DNA of 64,000 nt from Robertkochia flava (GCF_020166515.1 NZ_JAINZT010000005.1:310001-374000), one strand, 5' to 3'; counted from the first letter of the stretch, positions 43,522 through 53,217 are shown. Notes: generated by a model not told the origin, from the sequence alone. Numbers and translations: made by a program.

Positions 43522-46518
43522 TTATTTTTGGTAGATTTCTGAATCGCAGTGAAGGTGCATCTTCTCTTTCATCTCTGGTGCTCTGGTCTTCATACCTTTG
43601 TTTTTGGCATCCAGCATCATATTGATCAGCGCGTTGCGTTCTTCCTGGTTCTTTTTATGCGTGGCCTGCATTTGTTCGTAATCGTAGTAAACCACCCCTT
43701 CGATCATGGTCTTCTCTGCAATGGCATAGATAGACATAGGGTGATCACTCCACAGCACAAGGTCAGCATCCTTACCTTTCCTGATACTTCCGGTGCGATC
43801 ATCCAGATGCAGAAGTTTTGCAGGGTTGATGGTCACGAATTTCCAGGCTTCTTCCTCGCTCATTCCACCGTATTTTACGGTTTTGGCGGCTTCCTGGTTG
43901 AGTCGTCTTGACATCTCAGCATCGTCAGAGTTGATCGCTACGGTAACTCCCTGGTTATGCATGATGGCTGCATTGTAAGGGATCGCATCGTTCACCTCGT
44001 ACTTGTAAGCCCACCAGTCGGAGAAGGTAGACCCTCCAACGCCGTGTTCGGCCATTTTATCAGCTACCTTATAGCCTTCCAGAATATGGGTAAAGGTATT
44101 TACGCGGAAACCAAAGCGCTCGGCGACCTTCATAAGCATGTTGATCTCGCTTTGCACATAAGAGTGACAGGAGATAAAGCGTTCCCCGTTGAGGATCTCG
44201 GCGAGGGTTTCCATTTCCTCATCGTACCGGGGCGCCGTGGTGCGTTCTTTTTGTCTTTTGGAAAGGGCATTGTAGGCTTTCCATTTCTGGTCGTATTCCT
44301 TTGCGCGCTGGAAATAATCGGTAAAGACCTGTTCTACCCCCATTCGCGATTGCGGGAAGCGTACGGTGCTGCCCCAATTCGATTGTTTTACATTTTCTCC
44401 CAGGGCGAATTTGATGAATTTCGGACTGTTGTCCAGGATCATCGATTCTGCATCTTCTCCCCATTTGAGTTTGATCAGGGCCGAACGTCCCCCGATCGGG
44501 TTTGCCGATCCGTGCAGGATCTGTATGGTGGTAACCCCACCGGAGAGGTTGCGGTAAATATCGATGTCTTCAGGATCTACAACATCTTCGATCGTTACTT
44601 CTGCTGAACTGTTATGTCCGCCTTCGTTTATGGAGGCAGCTGCAATATGCGAATGTTCGTCGATGATCCCGGCTGTGAGGTGCTTGCCTGTGGCGTCGAT
44701 TACAGTGGCATTTCCTGCGTTGAGGTTTTGCCCGATAGCAGCGATCTTTCCGTTCTTTACCAAAACATCTGTATTTTCAAGGATTCCTGCATCCTCGCTG
44801 GTCCAGACGGTGGCATTTCTGAAAAGCACGTCCTGCTGCTGTGGTTTTTCACTAAAACCGTAAGCCATATTCGGAAAGGAGAGTGGGAGCACTTTGGGCG
44901 CCTCCTCGTTTTCTTCTTTTTTTGCTTCAGATTCAAACGGTTTCTCCAGGGTGGCAGTCCAGTTCACAGCATTTCCGTCTGTAAGTACTCCGGTACCGGA
45001 GAGATTGGTGTCTGCCCCTGTTTTGGCATTCAATCTAACGAATTGGGTTGCACCCTCACCCACAGGAGTGAAGAACAGGTTTACCCAACCATTCTCGTAA
45101 TTGAGTTTTGAGGCTATTTTTACACTGTCTTTGGTAATCTCCGATTTAAGTTTTTCAGGAGTTCCGCTGATCTTAAGGTCATAGGTGTTACCTGCAACAC
45201 TTAGCTTGTAGTCTCCGCGGATATCTTTGGCATCCATATTTGTGATGGTGTACTTCGATCCCTGAACCCAGTTCTCATAGATGGTAGAATTCTTATCGAA
45301 AATATCTCCTGAGGTGATCAGGAAGTTAGCCTGGTAACCTGCTTTAAGCATTCCCAGCATATGGTCCATTCCGATAAGGTTGGCCGGCACGGAAGTAAGG
45401 GCAGCAAGGGCTTGCTCCTTGGCGAGTCCGTAGTCTACGGCCTTTCTCAGGTTAGGCAGGAAGTTGCTCTTTTTCTGGAGGTCGGCTGCGGTAAGGCTGA
45501 ATTCCACGCCCTTTGAGGCAAGGACGGCAGGGTTTTGAGGGGCCTGATTCCACATTTTCATATCGGCAAGGCTTATCCGGTTGGTCTGGTACGGATCCGC
45601 CACATCAAAGGCTTCTGGAAAATCAAGAGGTATGATATACGCTGCCTTGGTGGCTGCTATGGCATCGGCACGCTCAAATTCGTTTCCACCCCCTTTAAGG
45701 ATGAAGTTAACTCCGAATTCATCTGCGATCTTATCGGCTCTCAGGGCGTTGAGTTTGTCATCGGCCTCGAAGATCACCGGCAGCGACCTGTTGGCATTGA
45801 AAGCCTCCAGGGCCAGGTCGGTCTGGTCTGCACCTCCCTTTTCATACCATTGGGCATCGTGGTACACCTGTCTGATCAGGGCCATGGTTCCCATAAGGGA
45901 TGAGGGGTAACTTTGACTGGAAGCCACACTTCGCGAAAGCGACATGTGCTGGGCGACATTCTGATGAAGGATGCGGTCGTTGTTGTCACCCTGGTTGTTA
46001 AGGGCAACCAGCATGCTGGTACCCCGCATGATCCCGTCAGATTTGTGGGTATTGAGTACCCCGAATCCGGCCTTTAGGTAGTCTTCTGCCTGCTTTTTAT
46101 CGTAGGCAAAGCTCTCTACAGCCTTTTGGTCGGGTAAAATATGATCGTTCCAGTAATACCCTTCACGACTGGCATCGTACTGTGGATTATTGCCGCGTTG
46201 CGCTCTTTTGGGTTTTTCAATCCCGAAATCGCTGTACAGATCGATAAAGGAAGGGTAAATGTGTTTTCCATCCAACGCAATGCTGATGGTGTTTTCAGGA
46301 ATGTTGACCCCCGTTCCCACGGCGATCACCTTTCCGTTTCTGATCAGCAGGGTCCCGTTCTCAATAATTTCATTGGGGGAAACATGAATGGTTGCTCCGG
46401 TAAATGCGGTATGGTTGTTCTTCTGGTTGCTCACCCCGTCGTTCTTCGGAAAGTATTCCTGGGAATGAAGTGACAACCCGAAGCATAGCCATGCCAGCAG
46501 GAAAAATTTTAACTTCAT
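43522..46518 (-). CDS. Large secreted amidohydrolase with a degenerate and an intact domain
   Basis: A 998-aa exported protein (signal peptide KLKFFLLAWLCFGLSLHSQ). The first ~430 residues have an amidohydrolase fold without catalytic His (HIYPSFIDLYSDFGI) and resemble the neighbouring 434-aa protein. A beta-rich linker (SGTPEKLKSEITKDS...) follows. The second domain, from about residue 580, has the metal ligands: DEHSHIAAAS (HxH), SCHSYVQSEI, FTHILEGY and AINSDDAEMSRRL. It is likely a periplasmic cyclic-amide or peptide hydrolase. The two genes form an operon with 6 bp between them. Substrate unknown. Confidence 0.87.
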   Translation of the reverse strand: MKLKFFLLAWLCFGLSLHSQEYFPKNDGVSNQKNNHTAFTGATIHVSPNEIIENGTLLIRNGKVIAVGTGVNIPENTISIALDGKHIYPSFIDLYSDFGIEKPKRAQRGNNPQYDASREGYYWNDHILPDQKAVESFAYDKKQAEDYLKAGFGVLNTHKSDGIMRGTSMLVALNNQGDNNDRILHQNVAQHMSLSRSVASSQSYPSSLMGTMALIRQVYHDAQWYEKGGADQTDLALEAFNANRSLPVIFEADDKLNALRADKIADEFGVNFILKGGGNEFERADAIAATKAAYIIPLDFPEAFDVADPYQTNRISLADMKMWNQAPQNPAVLASKGVEFSLTAADLQKKSNFLPNLRKAVDYGLAKEQALAALTSVPANLIGMDHMLGMLKAGYQANFLITSGDIFDKNSTIYENWVQGSKYTITNMDAKDIRGDYKLSVAGNTYDLKISGTPEKLKSEITKDSVKIASKLNYENGWVNLFFTPVGEGATQFVRLNAKTGADTNLSGTGVLTDGNAVNWTATLEKPFESEAKKEENEEAPKVLPLSFPNMAYGFSEKPQQQDVLFRNATVWTSEDAGILENTDVLVKNGKIAAIGQNLNAGNATVIDATGKHLTAGIIDEHSHIAAASINEGGHNSSAEVTIEDVVDPEDIDIYRNLSGGVTTIQILHGSANPIGGRSALIKLKWGEDAESMILDNSPKFIKFALGENVKQSNWGSTVRFPQSRMGVEQVFTDYFQRAKEYDQKWKAYNALSKRQKERTTAPRYDEEMETLAEILNGERFISCHSYVQSEINMLMKVAERFGFRVNTFTHILEGYKVADKMAEHGVGGSTFSDWWAYKYEVNDAIPYNAAIMHNQGVTVAINSDDAEMSRRLNQEAAKTVKYGGMSEEEAWKFVTINPAKLLHLDDRTGSIRKGKDADLVLWSDHPMSIYAIAEKTMIEGVVYYDYEQMQATHKKNQEERNALINMMLDAKNKGMKTRAPEMKEKMHLHCDSEIYQK

Positions 46519-46607
46519 AGTTAAGATAATTAGTTAGTGGTTTTTAAAAGCACCTAAAAATAAAGGAAGCTGTAAGAAATTATAGGCGTTTTAGTTTTTT
46601 TTAACTT

Positions 46608-47675
46608 TTACAACGGGGTGTTCTTATAGTAATTCACCAGCAGGGCCACTACATAGCTGTAACTCTTGATGCCCTCTTTTTGATTATTGGCTTTCAGGTA
46701 AGAATTGAAAGTACTTTTAAATACGGGTTCGGCAGGATTTTGATACCGTCTCCAGAACATGCTTACTTCCATAAAGTTTTTCAGAATACCCGGATGAATC
46801 TTTTCATTATAGCGCTGAAAGGCATCGGGATCACGGCTTTTGATCTCTCCCAGGCAATACCGCAGGACGTAGATATAACCTGAGTATTGGAAATAAGGAT
46901 CGTCGTTGTTCACTGCCGCGAGGTACCCTATGAAATTGGCTTCATTCTCTGCAGAATACCCCAGCTGGTGGGCGGCTTCATGACAGCTTACCACGGGATA
47001 TTTGAAATCGATCTGCATCCCGTTGACCTGGGCTTCATTGGTGAACGGGTTCAGGTAGCCGCTATACCCCATATAGGTCAGAGGGATGCTGTAAAGACTC
47101 GTTTTTATGCTCTCGGGAGCATAAGAGAGGTAAGGGAATTCCCTTTGCAGGTTTTTGAATCCCGATGCGCTCATATCATAAATCTTACGGTTACTGTACG
47201 GGATCTTTACCATGATACTGTCGTGGGAGGCCACCTTTGAATGAGCTGTATTGGCCTTCTGGATAAGGCGATCGGTAAAATCAAAGAGCTCTTCGGAGGT
47301 GTACTGGTTATCGAGATTTAATTTTTTGTGCAGGGGAAGCCGGTAGTAATTGAGTCCCCAAAAGAGATGGAACACGAAGTAGATCATGGAAATCCCCATG
47401 AATAACTGACTGAAAAATTCCCGTGTGCTTTTGAAGAACAGGGGGCCTTTGGTGATGAAGAACTTGATGATGAGGATGCCCAGTACGGTGTAAAGCAGAT
47501 CTCCTATAGAAAAGGGAACCCAGCCAAATACCCCCCGAAACATTTTGGAGATCCAGAGGTAAAACCCCTGGCTATACCATTTTTCGATGAGTTCCGGCCT
47601 TTTGGAGCACCATCTTATCAGAAAGATCTGGGGGAAGATGGACAGGGCAAACAGGGTTTTGAGGGTTTTGGACAT
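46608..47675 (-). CDS. DUF3810 membrane protein with HExxH motif
   Basis: A 355-aa protein with three N-terminal hydrophobic segments (about residues 5-25, 50-75 and 85-110) and a large soluble domain. It contains CHEAAHQLGYSAENEANFIGYLA, in which HExxH plus a downstream Glu is a typical zinc-peptidase arrangement of the gluzincin type. DUF3810 is a Bacteroidota family, likely peptidases, not well characterised. It is a single gene, divergent from pepD. Confidence 0.88.
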   Translation of the reverse strand: MSKTLKTLFALSIFPQIFLIRWCSKRPELIEKWYSQGFYLWISKMFRGVFGWVPFSIGDLLYTVLGILIIKFFITKGPLFFKSTREFFSQLFMGISMIYFVFHLFWGLNYYRLPLHKKLNLDNQYTSEELFDFTDRLIQKANTAHSKVASHDSIMVKIPYSNRKIYDMSASGFKNLQREFPYLSYAPESIKTSLYSIPLTYMGYSGYLNPFTNEAQVNGMQIDFKYPVVSCHEAAHQLGYSAENEANFIGYLAAVNNDDPYFQYSGYIYVLRYCLGEIKSRDPDAFQRYNEKIHPGILKNFMEVSMFWRRYQNPAEPVFKSTFNSYLKANNQKEGIKSYSYVVALLVNYYKNTPL

Positions 47676-47714
47676 ACGGTCAAAAATAATAAAGCGATTC
47701 TAAATTGCATGTAT

Positions 47715-47722
47715 TACTTTTG
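47715..47722 (+). promoter_or_regulatory. Promoter -7 element of pepD
   Basis: TACTTTTG matches TAnnTTTG, 24 nt before the ATG. No clear -33 element. Confidence 0.5.
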
Positions 47723-47746
47723 TTTAAGATCAAAAAATCAAGATTC

Positions 47747-49210
47747 ATGAATAAAGAAATACGAGCCCTCGAGCCCAAAGCGGTCTGGAGAAATTTTGCT
47801 GATCTGAACGCGGTTCCCAGGCCTTCAAAAAAGGAGGAGAAGGTAATTGAGTTTATGCTTTCTTTCGGGAAGAAACTCGGTTTGGAAACCTTTACTGATG
47901 CTGTTGGAAACGTGATCATTCGCAAACCTGCCACCCCCGGGATGGAAAACCGAAAACCGGTGGTTATGCAGTCTCACCTGGATATGGTACACCAGAAAAA
48001 CAACGATACCCATTTTGACTTTGAAACCCAGGGTATAGAGATGTTTGTACAGGACGGTTGGGTTAGAGCCAAAGGGACCACCCTGGGGGCTGACAACGGA
48101 TTGGGAGTGGCGGCCATCATGGCCGTTCTTGAGAGTGATGATCTGCCACATCCGGCTATTGAAGCGCTGTTTACTATAGATGAGGAAACCGGAATGACCG
48201 GAGCAAAGGGCCTTGAAGGGGGTGTTCTTAAAGGAGAGATCCTTTTGAATCTCGATACCGAAGAAGATGATGAGATCGATATAGGGTGTGCAGGAGGTGT
48301 TGATATTTCTGCAACACGCTCTTACAGGGAAGAGCCAACCCCGGAAAAGGTAAGAGCTTACAAGATCACTGTAAAAGGCTTACAAGGTGGTCACAGCGGA
48401 ATGGATATCCACCGCGGTCTGGCCAATGCCAACAAGGTGATGAACCGGTTGCTGATGGACGGGTTTGAGGACTTTGGACTGCGAATTTCGTCTATAGAAG
48501 GGGGAGGGCTCCGTAATGCTATTCCCCGGGAGAGCCAGGCGATAGTGGTAGTAGATGAGATCCACGACAATGCCTTTGCCTTTGAGTTTAATCAGTTGGC
48601 GGCTACCATTAAAAAAGAATACAGGAAGGCAGAACCTAAAATGGTGATCACTGCAGAGGTAACTCCGGTTCCTCATAAGGTGATGGAATTAGGGGTTCAG
48701 GAAGGCATTACCCGCTCTTTATACGCAGCTCATAACGGAGTGTTCTGTATGAGTCCGGATATGGAAGGCCTGGTGCAAACCTCTAACAATATTGCCCGGG
48801 TGCAGGTCGGGGATGGAAAGATCGAGGTGTTGTGCCTGACGCGCTCTTCTGTGGAAAGTTCAAAAACCGATCTGGCCAATGGGATCAGGGCGGCCTTCGA
48901 ACTCAGTGGATGTGAGGTGGAGCTAAGCGGGAGCTACCCGGGATGGACCCCGAACCCCGGAAGTCCGGCCCTGGAATTGCTGCGTAATAAATACGAGGAG
49001 CTTTTCGGAGACGCTCCCGAAGTGGTGGCATGTCATGCCGGCCTGGAATGTGGTATTCTCGGGCAGAACTATCCTGAAATGGATATGATAAGTTACGGTC
49101 CCACCATTAAAGGTGCCCATTCCCCGGATGAACGCGCGAATATTACCTCGGTGGAAAAATTCTGGAAATTCACCAGGGAGATCCTGGCCAACATACCCGA
49201 AAAGGACTAA
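47747..49210 (+). CDS. pepD: Aminoacyl-histidine dipeptidase (cytosol nonspecific dipeptidase)
   Basis: A 487-aa M20C metallopeptidase that cleaves dipeptides such as Xaa-His in the cytoplasm. Zinc-binding motifs: MQSHLDMVHQ, GADNGLGVAAIMA (bridging Asp), DEETGMTGAKG (catalytic Glu), LNLDTEEDDEI and a final ISYGPTIKGAHSPDE with the last His. KGLQGGHSGMDIHRG lies in the lid domain. The ATG at 47747 is preferred; an upstream start adds 14 residues overlapping the promoter. Ends at a strong terminator. Confidence 0.95.
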   Translation: MNKEIRALEPKAVWRNFADLNAVPRPSKKEEKVIEFMLSFGKKLGLETFTDAVGNVIIRKPATPGMENRKPVVMQSHLDMVHQKNNDTHFDFETQGIEMFVQDGWVRAKGTTLGADNGLGVAAIMAVLESDDLPHPAIEALFTIDEETGMTGAKGLEGGVLKGEILLNLDTEEDDEIDIGCAGGVDISATRSYREEPTPEKVRAYKITVKGLQGGHSGMDIHRGLANANKVMNRLLMDGFEDFGLRISSIEGGGLRNAIPRESQAIVVVDEIHDNAFAFEFNQLAATIKKEYRKAEPKMVITAEVTPVPHKVMELGVQEGITRSLYAAHNGVFCMSPDMEGLVQTSNNIARVQVGDGKIEVLCLTRSSVESSKTDLANGIRAAFELSGCEVELSGSYPGWTPNPGSPALELLRNKYEELFGDAPEVVACHAGLECGILGQNYPEMDMISYGPTIKGAHSPDERANITSVEKFWKFTREILANIPEKD

Positions 49211-49213
49211 AGA

Positions 49214-49241
49214 AAAAAAAGCGGCTTCAGCCGCTTTTTTT
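49214..49241 (+). terminator. Terminator of pepD
   Basis: GCGGC/GCCGC stem extended by A and T runs around TTCA, just past the stop codon. Confidence 0.88.
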
Positions 49242-49301
49242 AGTAATGCTTTGATTGGTAAGTGCAGGATAGTCTGTTTTATACCTGCCGATACATCTGA
49301 T

Positions 49302-49335
49302 AAAAAAAGCCTTCTGAAAAACAGAAGGCTTTTTT
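49302..49335 (-). terminator. Terminator of the PPIase-gldI-nrnA operon
   Basis: GCCTTCTG (49309-49316) pairs with CAGAAGGC (49322-49329) around AAAAA, with A run left and T run right. Lies 60 bp from the pepD terminator. Confidence 0.85.
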
Positions 49336-49341
49336 AGTGTA

Positions 49342-50454
49342 TTATTCCTCTACGATCTCCAGATCAAAAACCAGGTTGGTGTTCGGTGGGATGACCGGTG
49401 GAAAACCTGCCTGCCCGTACCCGAGATGGGAAGGGATGAAAATTCGGATCTTTTCTCCGTACTTCAGCAGGGTAAGGCCCTCTTTAAATCCGGGGATAAG
49501 ACGTGCTTCCGGATCGATTTCCATGGGGAAGGGACGATACCCGCCCATATCTCTTCGTTGAACGTCAATTTTACCGTACTTTGCCGCAACTTCCTGGATA
49601 TTGGAATCAAAGAGGTTTCCGTCTTCAAAATAACCGGCATAATTCACCATTACCGTAGATCCCATGGCTGGTTTTTCCCCGTCGGTTTCTTTAAGGTAGA
49701 TGTATTTTAAGCCTGAAGCTGTGGAATCGGCTTGCTGCTTTTGGCTGGCAAATTCTGCGGCCGCATCTTCGATCATCTTCCTGGCCGCGGCTGCCCGCTC
49801 TTCAGCTTGTTTGAAGTAGGTGGTCATCACCTGGGGAGCATCAAAGTTTTTGGCTTCTTTGCCTTTTCTGTAGATCTCCACTTTTTCGATTACGATATCC
49901 TCTGCAGGCCTGTTGGCTTTTGAAGGGTCCGTGGAAACTTCAGTAGTGGCTATAGAATCGATAACCTCAAGTCCTTTGACTACCTTACCAAAAACGGTGT
50001 GCTTACCGTTGAGCCAGGCCGTGGTGTCATGGGTAATGAAAAACTGGCTTCCGTTGGTTCCGGGGCCTGCATTTGCCATAGACAGTACTCCTTTGCCGTC
50101 ATGGGTGAGGCTGTCTACGATCTCGTCATTGAATTTGTAGCCCGGGCCGCCCGAACCGGTTCCGGTGGGGTCTCCGCCCTGGATCATAAAATCTTTGATC
50201 ACGCGGTGAAAAATGGTGCCTTCATAGAATGGTTTTCCTTTGAACTCTTCGTTAACATAGGTGTTGGTACCTTCTGCCAGGCTCACGAAATTGGCTACCG
50301 TGAGCGGGGTTTGCTGGTAGTAAAGTTCCACCAACATAGCTCCCTTGGAGGTTTGTATGTCTGCATAGAGACCGTCGTCCAGGTCAGAGACTTTGCTGCT
50401 GGAACAGGCCGTAACGATAAGGCCTAAAATAAATAGTAAGCTGATTTTTTTCAT
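49342..50454 (-). CDS. Lipoprotein with fused cyclophilin and FKBP prolyl isomerase domains
   Basis: A 370-aa lipoprotein (lipobox IVTAC). Residues ~30-200 are a cyclophilin: FHRVIKDFMIQGGDPTGTGSGGPGY, LSMANAGPGTNGSQFFIT and LNGKHTVFGKVV. Residues ~255-370 are an FKBP: GSTVMVNYAGYFEDGNLFDSN, IPGFKEGLTLLKYGEKIRIFIPSHLGYG and PPNTNLVFDLEI. Both catalytic folds look complete. It lies directly after gldI (9 bp), another FKBP. It probably assists folding of exported proteins in the periplasm, an inference from location and domains. Confidence 0.92.
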   Translation of the reverse strand: MKKISLLFILGLIVTACSSSKVSDLDDGLYADIQTSKGAMLVELYYQQTPLTVANFVSLAEGTNTYVNEEFKGKPFYEGTIFHRVIKDFMIQGGDPTGTGSGGPGYKFNDEIVDSLTHDGKGVLSMANAGPGTNGSQFFITHDTTAWLNGKHTVFGKVVKGLEVIDSIATTEVSTDPSKANRPAEDIVIEKVEIYRKGKEAKNFDAPQVMTTYFKQAEERAAAARKMIEDAAAEFASQKQQADSTASGLKYIYLKETDGEKPAMGSTVMVNYAGYFEDGNLFDSNIQEVAAKYGKIDVQRRDMGGYRPFPMEIDPEARLIPGFKEGLTLLKYGEKIRIFIPSHLGYGQAGFPPVIPPNTNLVFDLEIVEE

Positions 50455-50463
50455 TGGATTATG

Positions 50464-51045
50464 CTATTTGATTTGCGGTTCTTGATTGTCGGGTAAACTG
50501 TCTGATTGTCTTTCGATGACCTCCAGCAGCGTTACCGATGCTTTTAAAGGAATGTTGGTCCCTATTTTGTCGTCGTCACCATGGTATCCGTAGCTCAGGG
50601 CAGAGGGGAAGAGAAAAGTTGCAGATTCTCCTTCGTGCAGCAATTTAACTGCTGTCCGGATACCTGGAAACAGGGCTTCCTTGTCTACCTTAAACTCGAC
50701 AGGGCCTATTTCCTCTTCGCTGTAGATAATGTTGTTGTTCAGATCGCTAAGCTCGTAGGTGATACGAACGATATCGCCTTCTGCAGGCTGGTAGGTCTTT
50801 GTGCTGTCTGTGGTTTCCAGGTAATACCAGTATCCGTTGGCAGACCGGGTGTAGTCGTGCAGGGAATCTTCTTCGATCAACCCGAGAATCCGTTCTTCTT
50901 CGGCTTCCAGTAATTTCTTGTTTCGCTCGATAGATTGTTTCATAAAACTGCCGGTCTTAACGCTCACAGGCCTTCTGGCTTCCGGTGTACTACAGGAAAT
51001 CAAAACCAATGCGGTAAAGGCGGCTAGGAAAAGAGAGTTTTTCAT
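50464..51045 (-). CDS. gldI: Gliding-motility lipoprotein GldI (FKBP-type PPIase)
   Basis: A 193-aa lipoprotein (lipobox LISC) with an FKBP domain in the second half: EGDIVRITYELSDLNNNIIYSEE, FPGIRTAVKLLHEGESATFLFPSALSYGYHG and IPLKASVTLLEVIE. The N-terminal part (ERNKKLLEAEEERILGLIEEDS) is helical and matches GldI of Flavobacterium, which is needed for gliding and for stability of the type IX secretion and gliding machinery. Its start overlaps the nrnA stop by ATGA. Indicates a gliding bacterium with T9SS, though no other gld genes lie here. Confidence 0.92.
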   Translation of the reverse strand: MKNSLFLAAFTALVLISCSTPEARRPVSVKTGSFMKQSIERNKKLLEAEEERILGLIEEDSLHDYTRSANGYWYYLETTDSTKTYQPAEGDIVRITYELSDLNNNIIYSEEEIGPVEFKVDKEALFPGIRTAVKLLHEGESATFLFPSALSYGYHGDDDKIGTNIPLKASVTLLEVIERQSDSLPDNQEPQIK

Positions 51046-52058
51046 TGGGTTAGGGCTTCTTTGTATTGAGGTAAAAGACTTTTAAAGAATGCTACGGTTT
51101 CTTCCAGGGGAAGGTCGCTTTTTCCTCCGGCAGCATTGATATGACCGCCTCCTTGGAAATGTTTTCTGGAAAATTCATTTACAGAAAAATCGCCCTTGGA
51201 TCTCAGGGAGATCTTGACGATACCTTCCTGGATGTTTTCTATAAATATAACCGCAAAGCGGATCCCTTTCAGGCTCAAACCGTAATTTACAAATCCTTCG
51301 GTATCTCCTTTCTTAAACTGATGCTGATCAAGTTCCTTTGCTGTAAGGGTGATGTAGGCTGTGTTGTATTCTTCCAGGGCAGTGAGGTTGCTCAGGGCGC
51401 AGCCCAGAAGTTGAAGACGCTCCGGCGAATTGGAGTCGTAAATATTATTGTGTATTTCCGAATTTTTCGCTCCCTTATCAATGAGGCTGGCGATCACCCT
51501 GTGGGTGGTACTGGTGGTAGCAGGAAAACGAAACGATCCGGTATCGGTCATGATTCCCGTATACAGGCAATTCGCTGTGGCCTCACTGATGAGGTCACTG
51601 TGCCCAAGAGCATCAATAAAATGGTAGACCATTTCGCAGGTGCTGCTCATGGAAACATCAGAATAGGTTACGGTGGCATAGGTGTCCGGTTGCTGATGAT
51701 GGTCGATCATGAGGTAGTCTCCGCTAAAGGATTTCAATCCGCTTTCCAGGTCGCCAATACGGTTCAGGGCGTTAAAATCCAGGGTAAAACACAGCTCGGC
51801 TTCGCCGATCACTTTTTCGCAGGCATCCTTCCCGGACTCATAGATCAAAACCTGCTCATTTCCGGGCATCCACTTCAAGAATTCAGGGTATTCATTGGGA
51901 GCAATCACCACGGGATGATGCCCCTGTGAGCGGAGGTAGTCGTATAGGCCTAAACTGGCTCCGATAGCATCGCCGTCAGGATTTTTATGCGGAATGATAA
52001 GTATTTTTTTTGGGGTATTAAGCAGCTTCTTTACTACCTTTATATCGTCCTTTTTCAT
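51042..52058 (-). CDS. nrnA: DHH/DHHA1 phosphoesterase, NrnA-like (nanoRNase/pAp phosphatase)
   Basis: A 338-aa bifunctional oligoribonuclease and 3'-phosphoadenosine-5'-phosphate phosphatase family member. Metal-binding motifs: IPHKNPDGDAIGASLGL (DHH motif I), LDFNALNRIG, MIDHHQQPDT (DHH), YTGIMTDTGSFRF and the DHHA1 GGGHINAAGG near the end. The ATG at 52058 is chosen over a TTG nine bases upstream. It is co-transcribed with gldI and the PPIase lipoprotein. Confidence 0.93.
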   Translation of the reverse strand: MKKDDIKVVKKLLNTPKKILIIPHKNPDGDAIGASLGLYDYLRSQGHHPVVIAPNEYPEFLKWMPGNEQVLIYESGKDACEKVIGEAELCFTLDFNALNRIGDLESGLKSFSGDYLMIDHHQQPDTYATVTYSDVSMSSTCEMVYHFIDALGHSDLISEATANCLYTGIMTDTGSFRFPATTSTTHRVIASLIDKGAKNSEIHNNIYDSNSPERLQLLGCALSNLTALEEYNTAYITLTAKELDQHQFKKGDTEGFVNYGLSLKGIRFAVIFIENIQEGIVKISLRSKGDFSVNEFSRKHFQGGGHINAAGGKSDLPLEETVAFFKSLLPQYKEALTQ

Positions 52059-52103
52059 TGCGTGCAATATACATCAATAAAATAACAGTTTAAAAACTAC
52101 TAC

Positions 52104-52111
52104 TACTTTTG
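52104..52111 (+). promoter_or_regulatory. Promoter -7 element of the PhoD-like gene
   Basis: TACTTTTG matches TAnnTTTG, predicting a leader of roughly 10 nt before the ATG at 52130. Confidence 0.5.
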
Positions 52112-52129
52112 CAGGACCATACTAAACTA

Positions 52130-53161
52130 ATGCGTAGAACACTTATATTGATCAGTGCACTGGGGCTGTTAGCCGGTTGTAAATCGACATCTTCCTCAGT
52201 AACCTATCCTTTACAGGACGGGGAATTTATAATGGCTTTCGGCTCCTGTAATAAACAGGATGAGGAGAATGAACTTTGGGATGATGTGCTTAGTATACAG
52301 CCCTCGATCTGGGTATGGGGCGGTGATAACATCTATGCCGATACGAATGATAAGAGGGAAAAACGGAGGGCCTATGAAGAACAGCGCTATCAGGAGGGAT
52401 ACCGGGAACTCAAAAAGCGTGTGCACGTTACCGGAACCTGGGACGACCACGACTACGGGTTGAATGACGGGGGTGGAGACTATGCCTTTAAGGAGGATGC
52501 CCAGGAGCTTTTTCTCGACTTTATGGATGTGCCAAGAAACCATCCCAGAAGAGCCAGGGAAGGGGTTTATCACGTGGAGGAATTTTTTACTCCCGGGGGT
52601 AAGGTCAGGCTTATCATGCTGGATACCCGGTATTTTCGAAGTCCGTTAACCAAAAACTTCGGGGCCGGAGATAAGAAGTACCTGCCCAATAAAACCCCGG
52701 GAAGTACACTTTTGGGAGAAGCGCAATGGAAATGGCTTGAGACCCAGTTGCGCAAATCGGATGCCGATTTTAATATTGTGCTAAGCAGTATTCAGGTACT
52801 TTCCAACAAACATGGTTTTGAAACCTGGGGTAATTTTCCATTGGAATCCGAAAAGCTTCTGAATCTGATCCGCGACAGTAAAGCGCGGGGCGTGATCATT
52901 CTCTCCGGAGACCGTCATATCTCAGAATTCTCACGGTTAAACCTCGAGGGTTTGTCGTACCCACTTGTGGATTTCACCTCCAGCGGACTTACCCATACCT
53001 ATGAGAATTTTAAGGGAGAGGAAAATCCGTATCGGGTGGGAGAGGTGATCACCAGGAAAAGTTTTGGTGTACTCAGGCTGAATTTCTCTGAACATACGGC
53101 CCTGATGCAGATTGTAGGAGAAGGGGGGGAGGTCCTGGAGGAGTTGCAGCAGGGCTATTAA
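52130..53161 (+). CDS. PhoD-like (alkaline phosphatase D family) lipoprotein
   Basis: A 343-aa lipoprotein (signal TLILISALGLLAGC). The metallophosphatase motifs are in order: FGSCNKQ, WGGDNIYAD, GTWDDHDYGLNDGG, MLDTRYFR and LSGDRHISEF. This matches the PhoD family of alkaline phosphatases and phosphodiesterases; it may hydrolyse phosphate esters outside the cytoplasm. The ATG at 52130 is favoured: a TTG at 52109 lies inside the promoter -7 element. It is divergent from nrnA. Confidence 0.92.
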   Translation: MRRTLILISALGLLAGCKSTSSSVTYPLQDGEFIMAFGSCNKQDEENELWDDVLSIQPSIWVWGGDNIYADTNDKREKRRAYEEQRYQEGYRELKKRVHVTGTWDDHDYGLNDGGGDYAFKEDAQELFLDFMDVPRNHPRRAREGVYHVEEFFTPGGKVRLIMLDTRYFRSPLTKNFGAGDKKYLPNKTPGSTLLGEAQWKWLETQLRKSDADFNIVLSSIQVLSNKHGFETWGNFPLESEKLLNLIRDSKARGVIILSGDRHISEFSRLNLEGLSYPLVDFTSSGLTHTYENFKGEENPYRVGEVITRKSFGVLRLNFSEHTALMQIVGEGGEVLEELQQGY

Positions 53162-53166
53162 TTCCC

Positions 53167-53196
53167 TTGCAGTTCAAATTAAAAGCCTTACTTTTG
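53167..53196 (+). promoter_or_regulatory. Promoter of ndk
   Basis: TTG (53167-53169) and TACTTTTG (53189-53196) with a 19-nt spacer, the best-spaced Bacteroidota promoter in the window. Confidence 0.75.
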
Positions 53197-53217
53197 CTCC
53201 GAATTTAATAAAGACCA

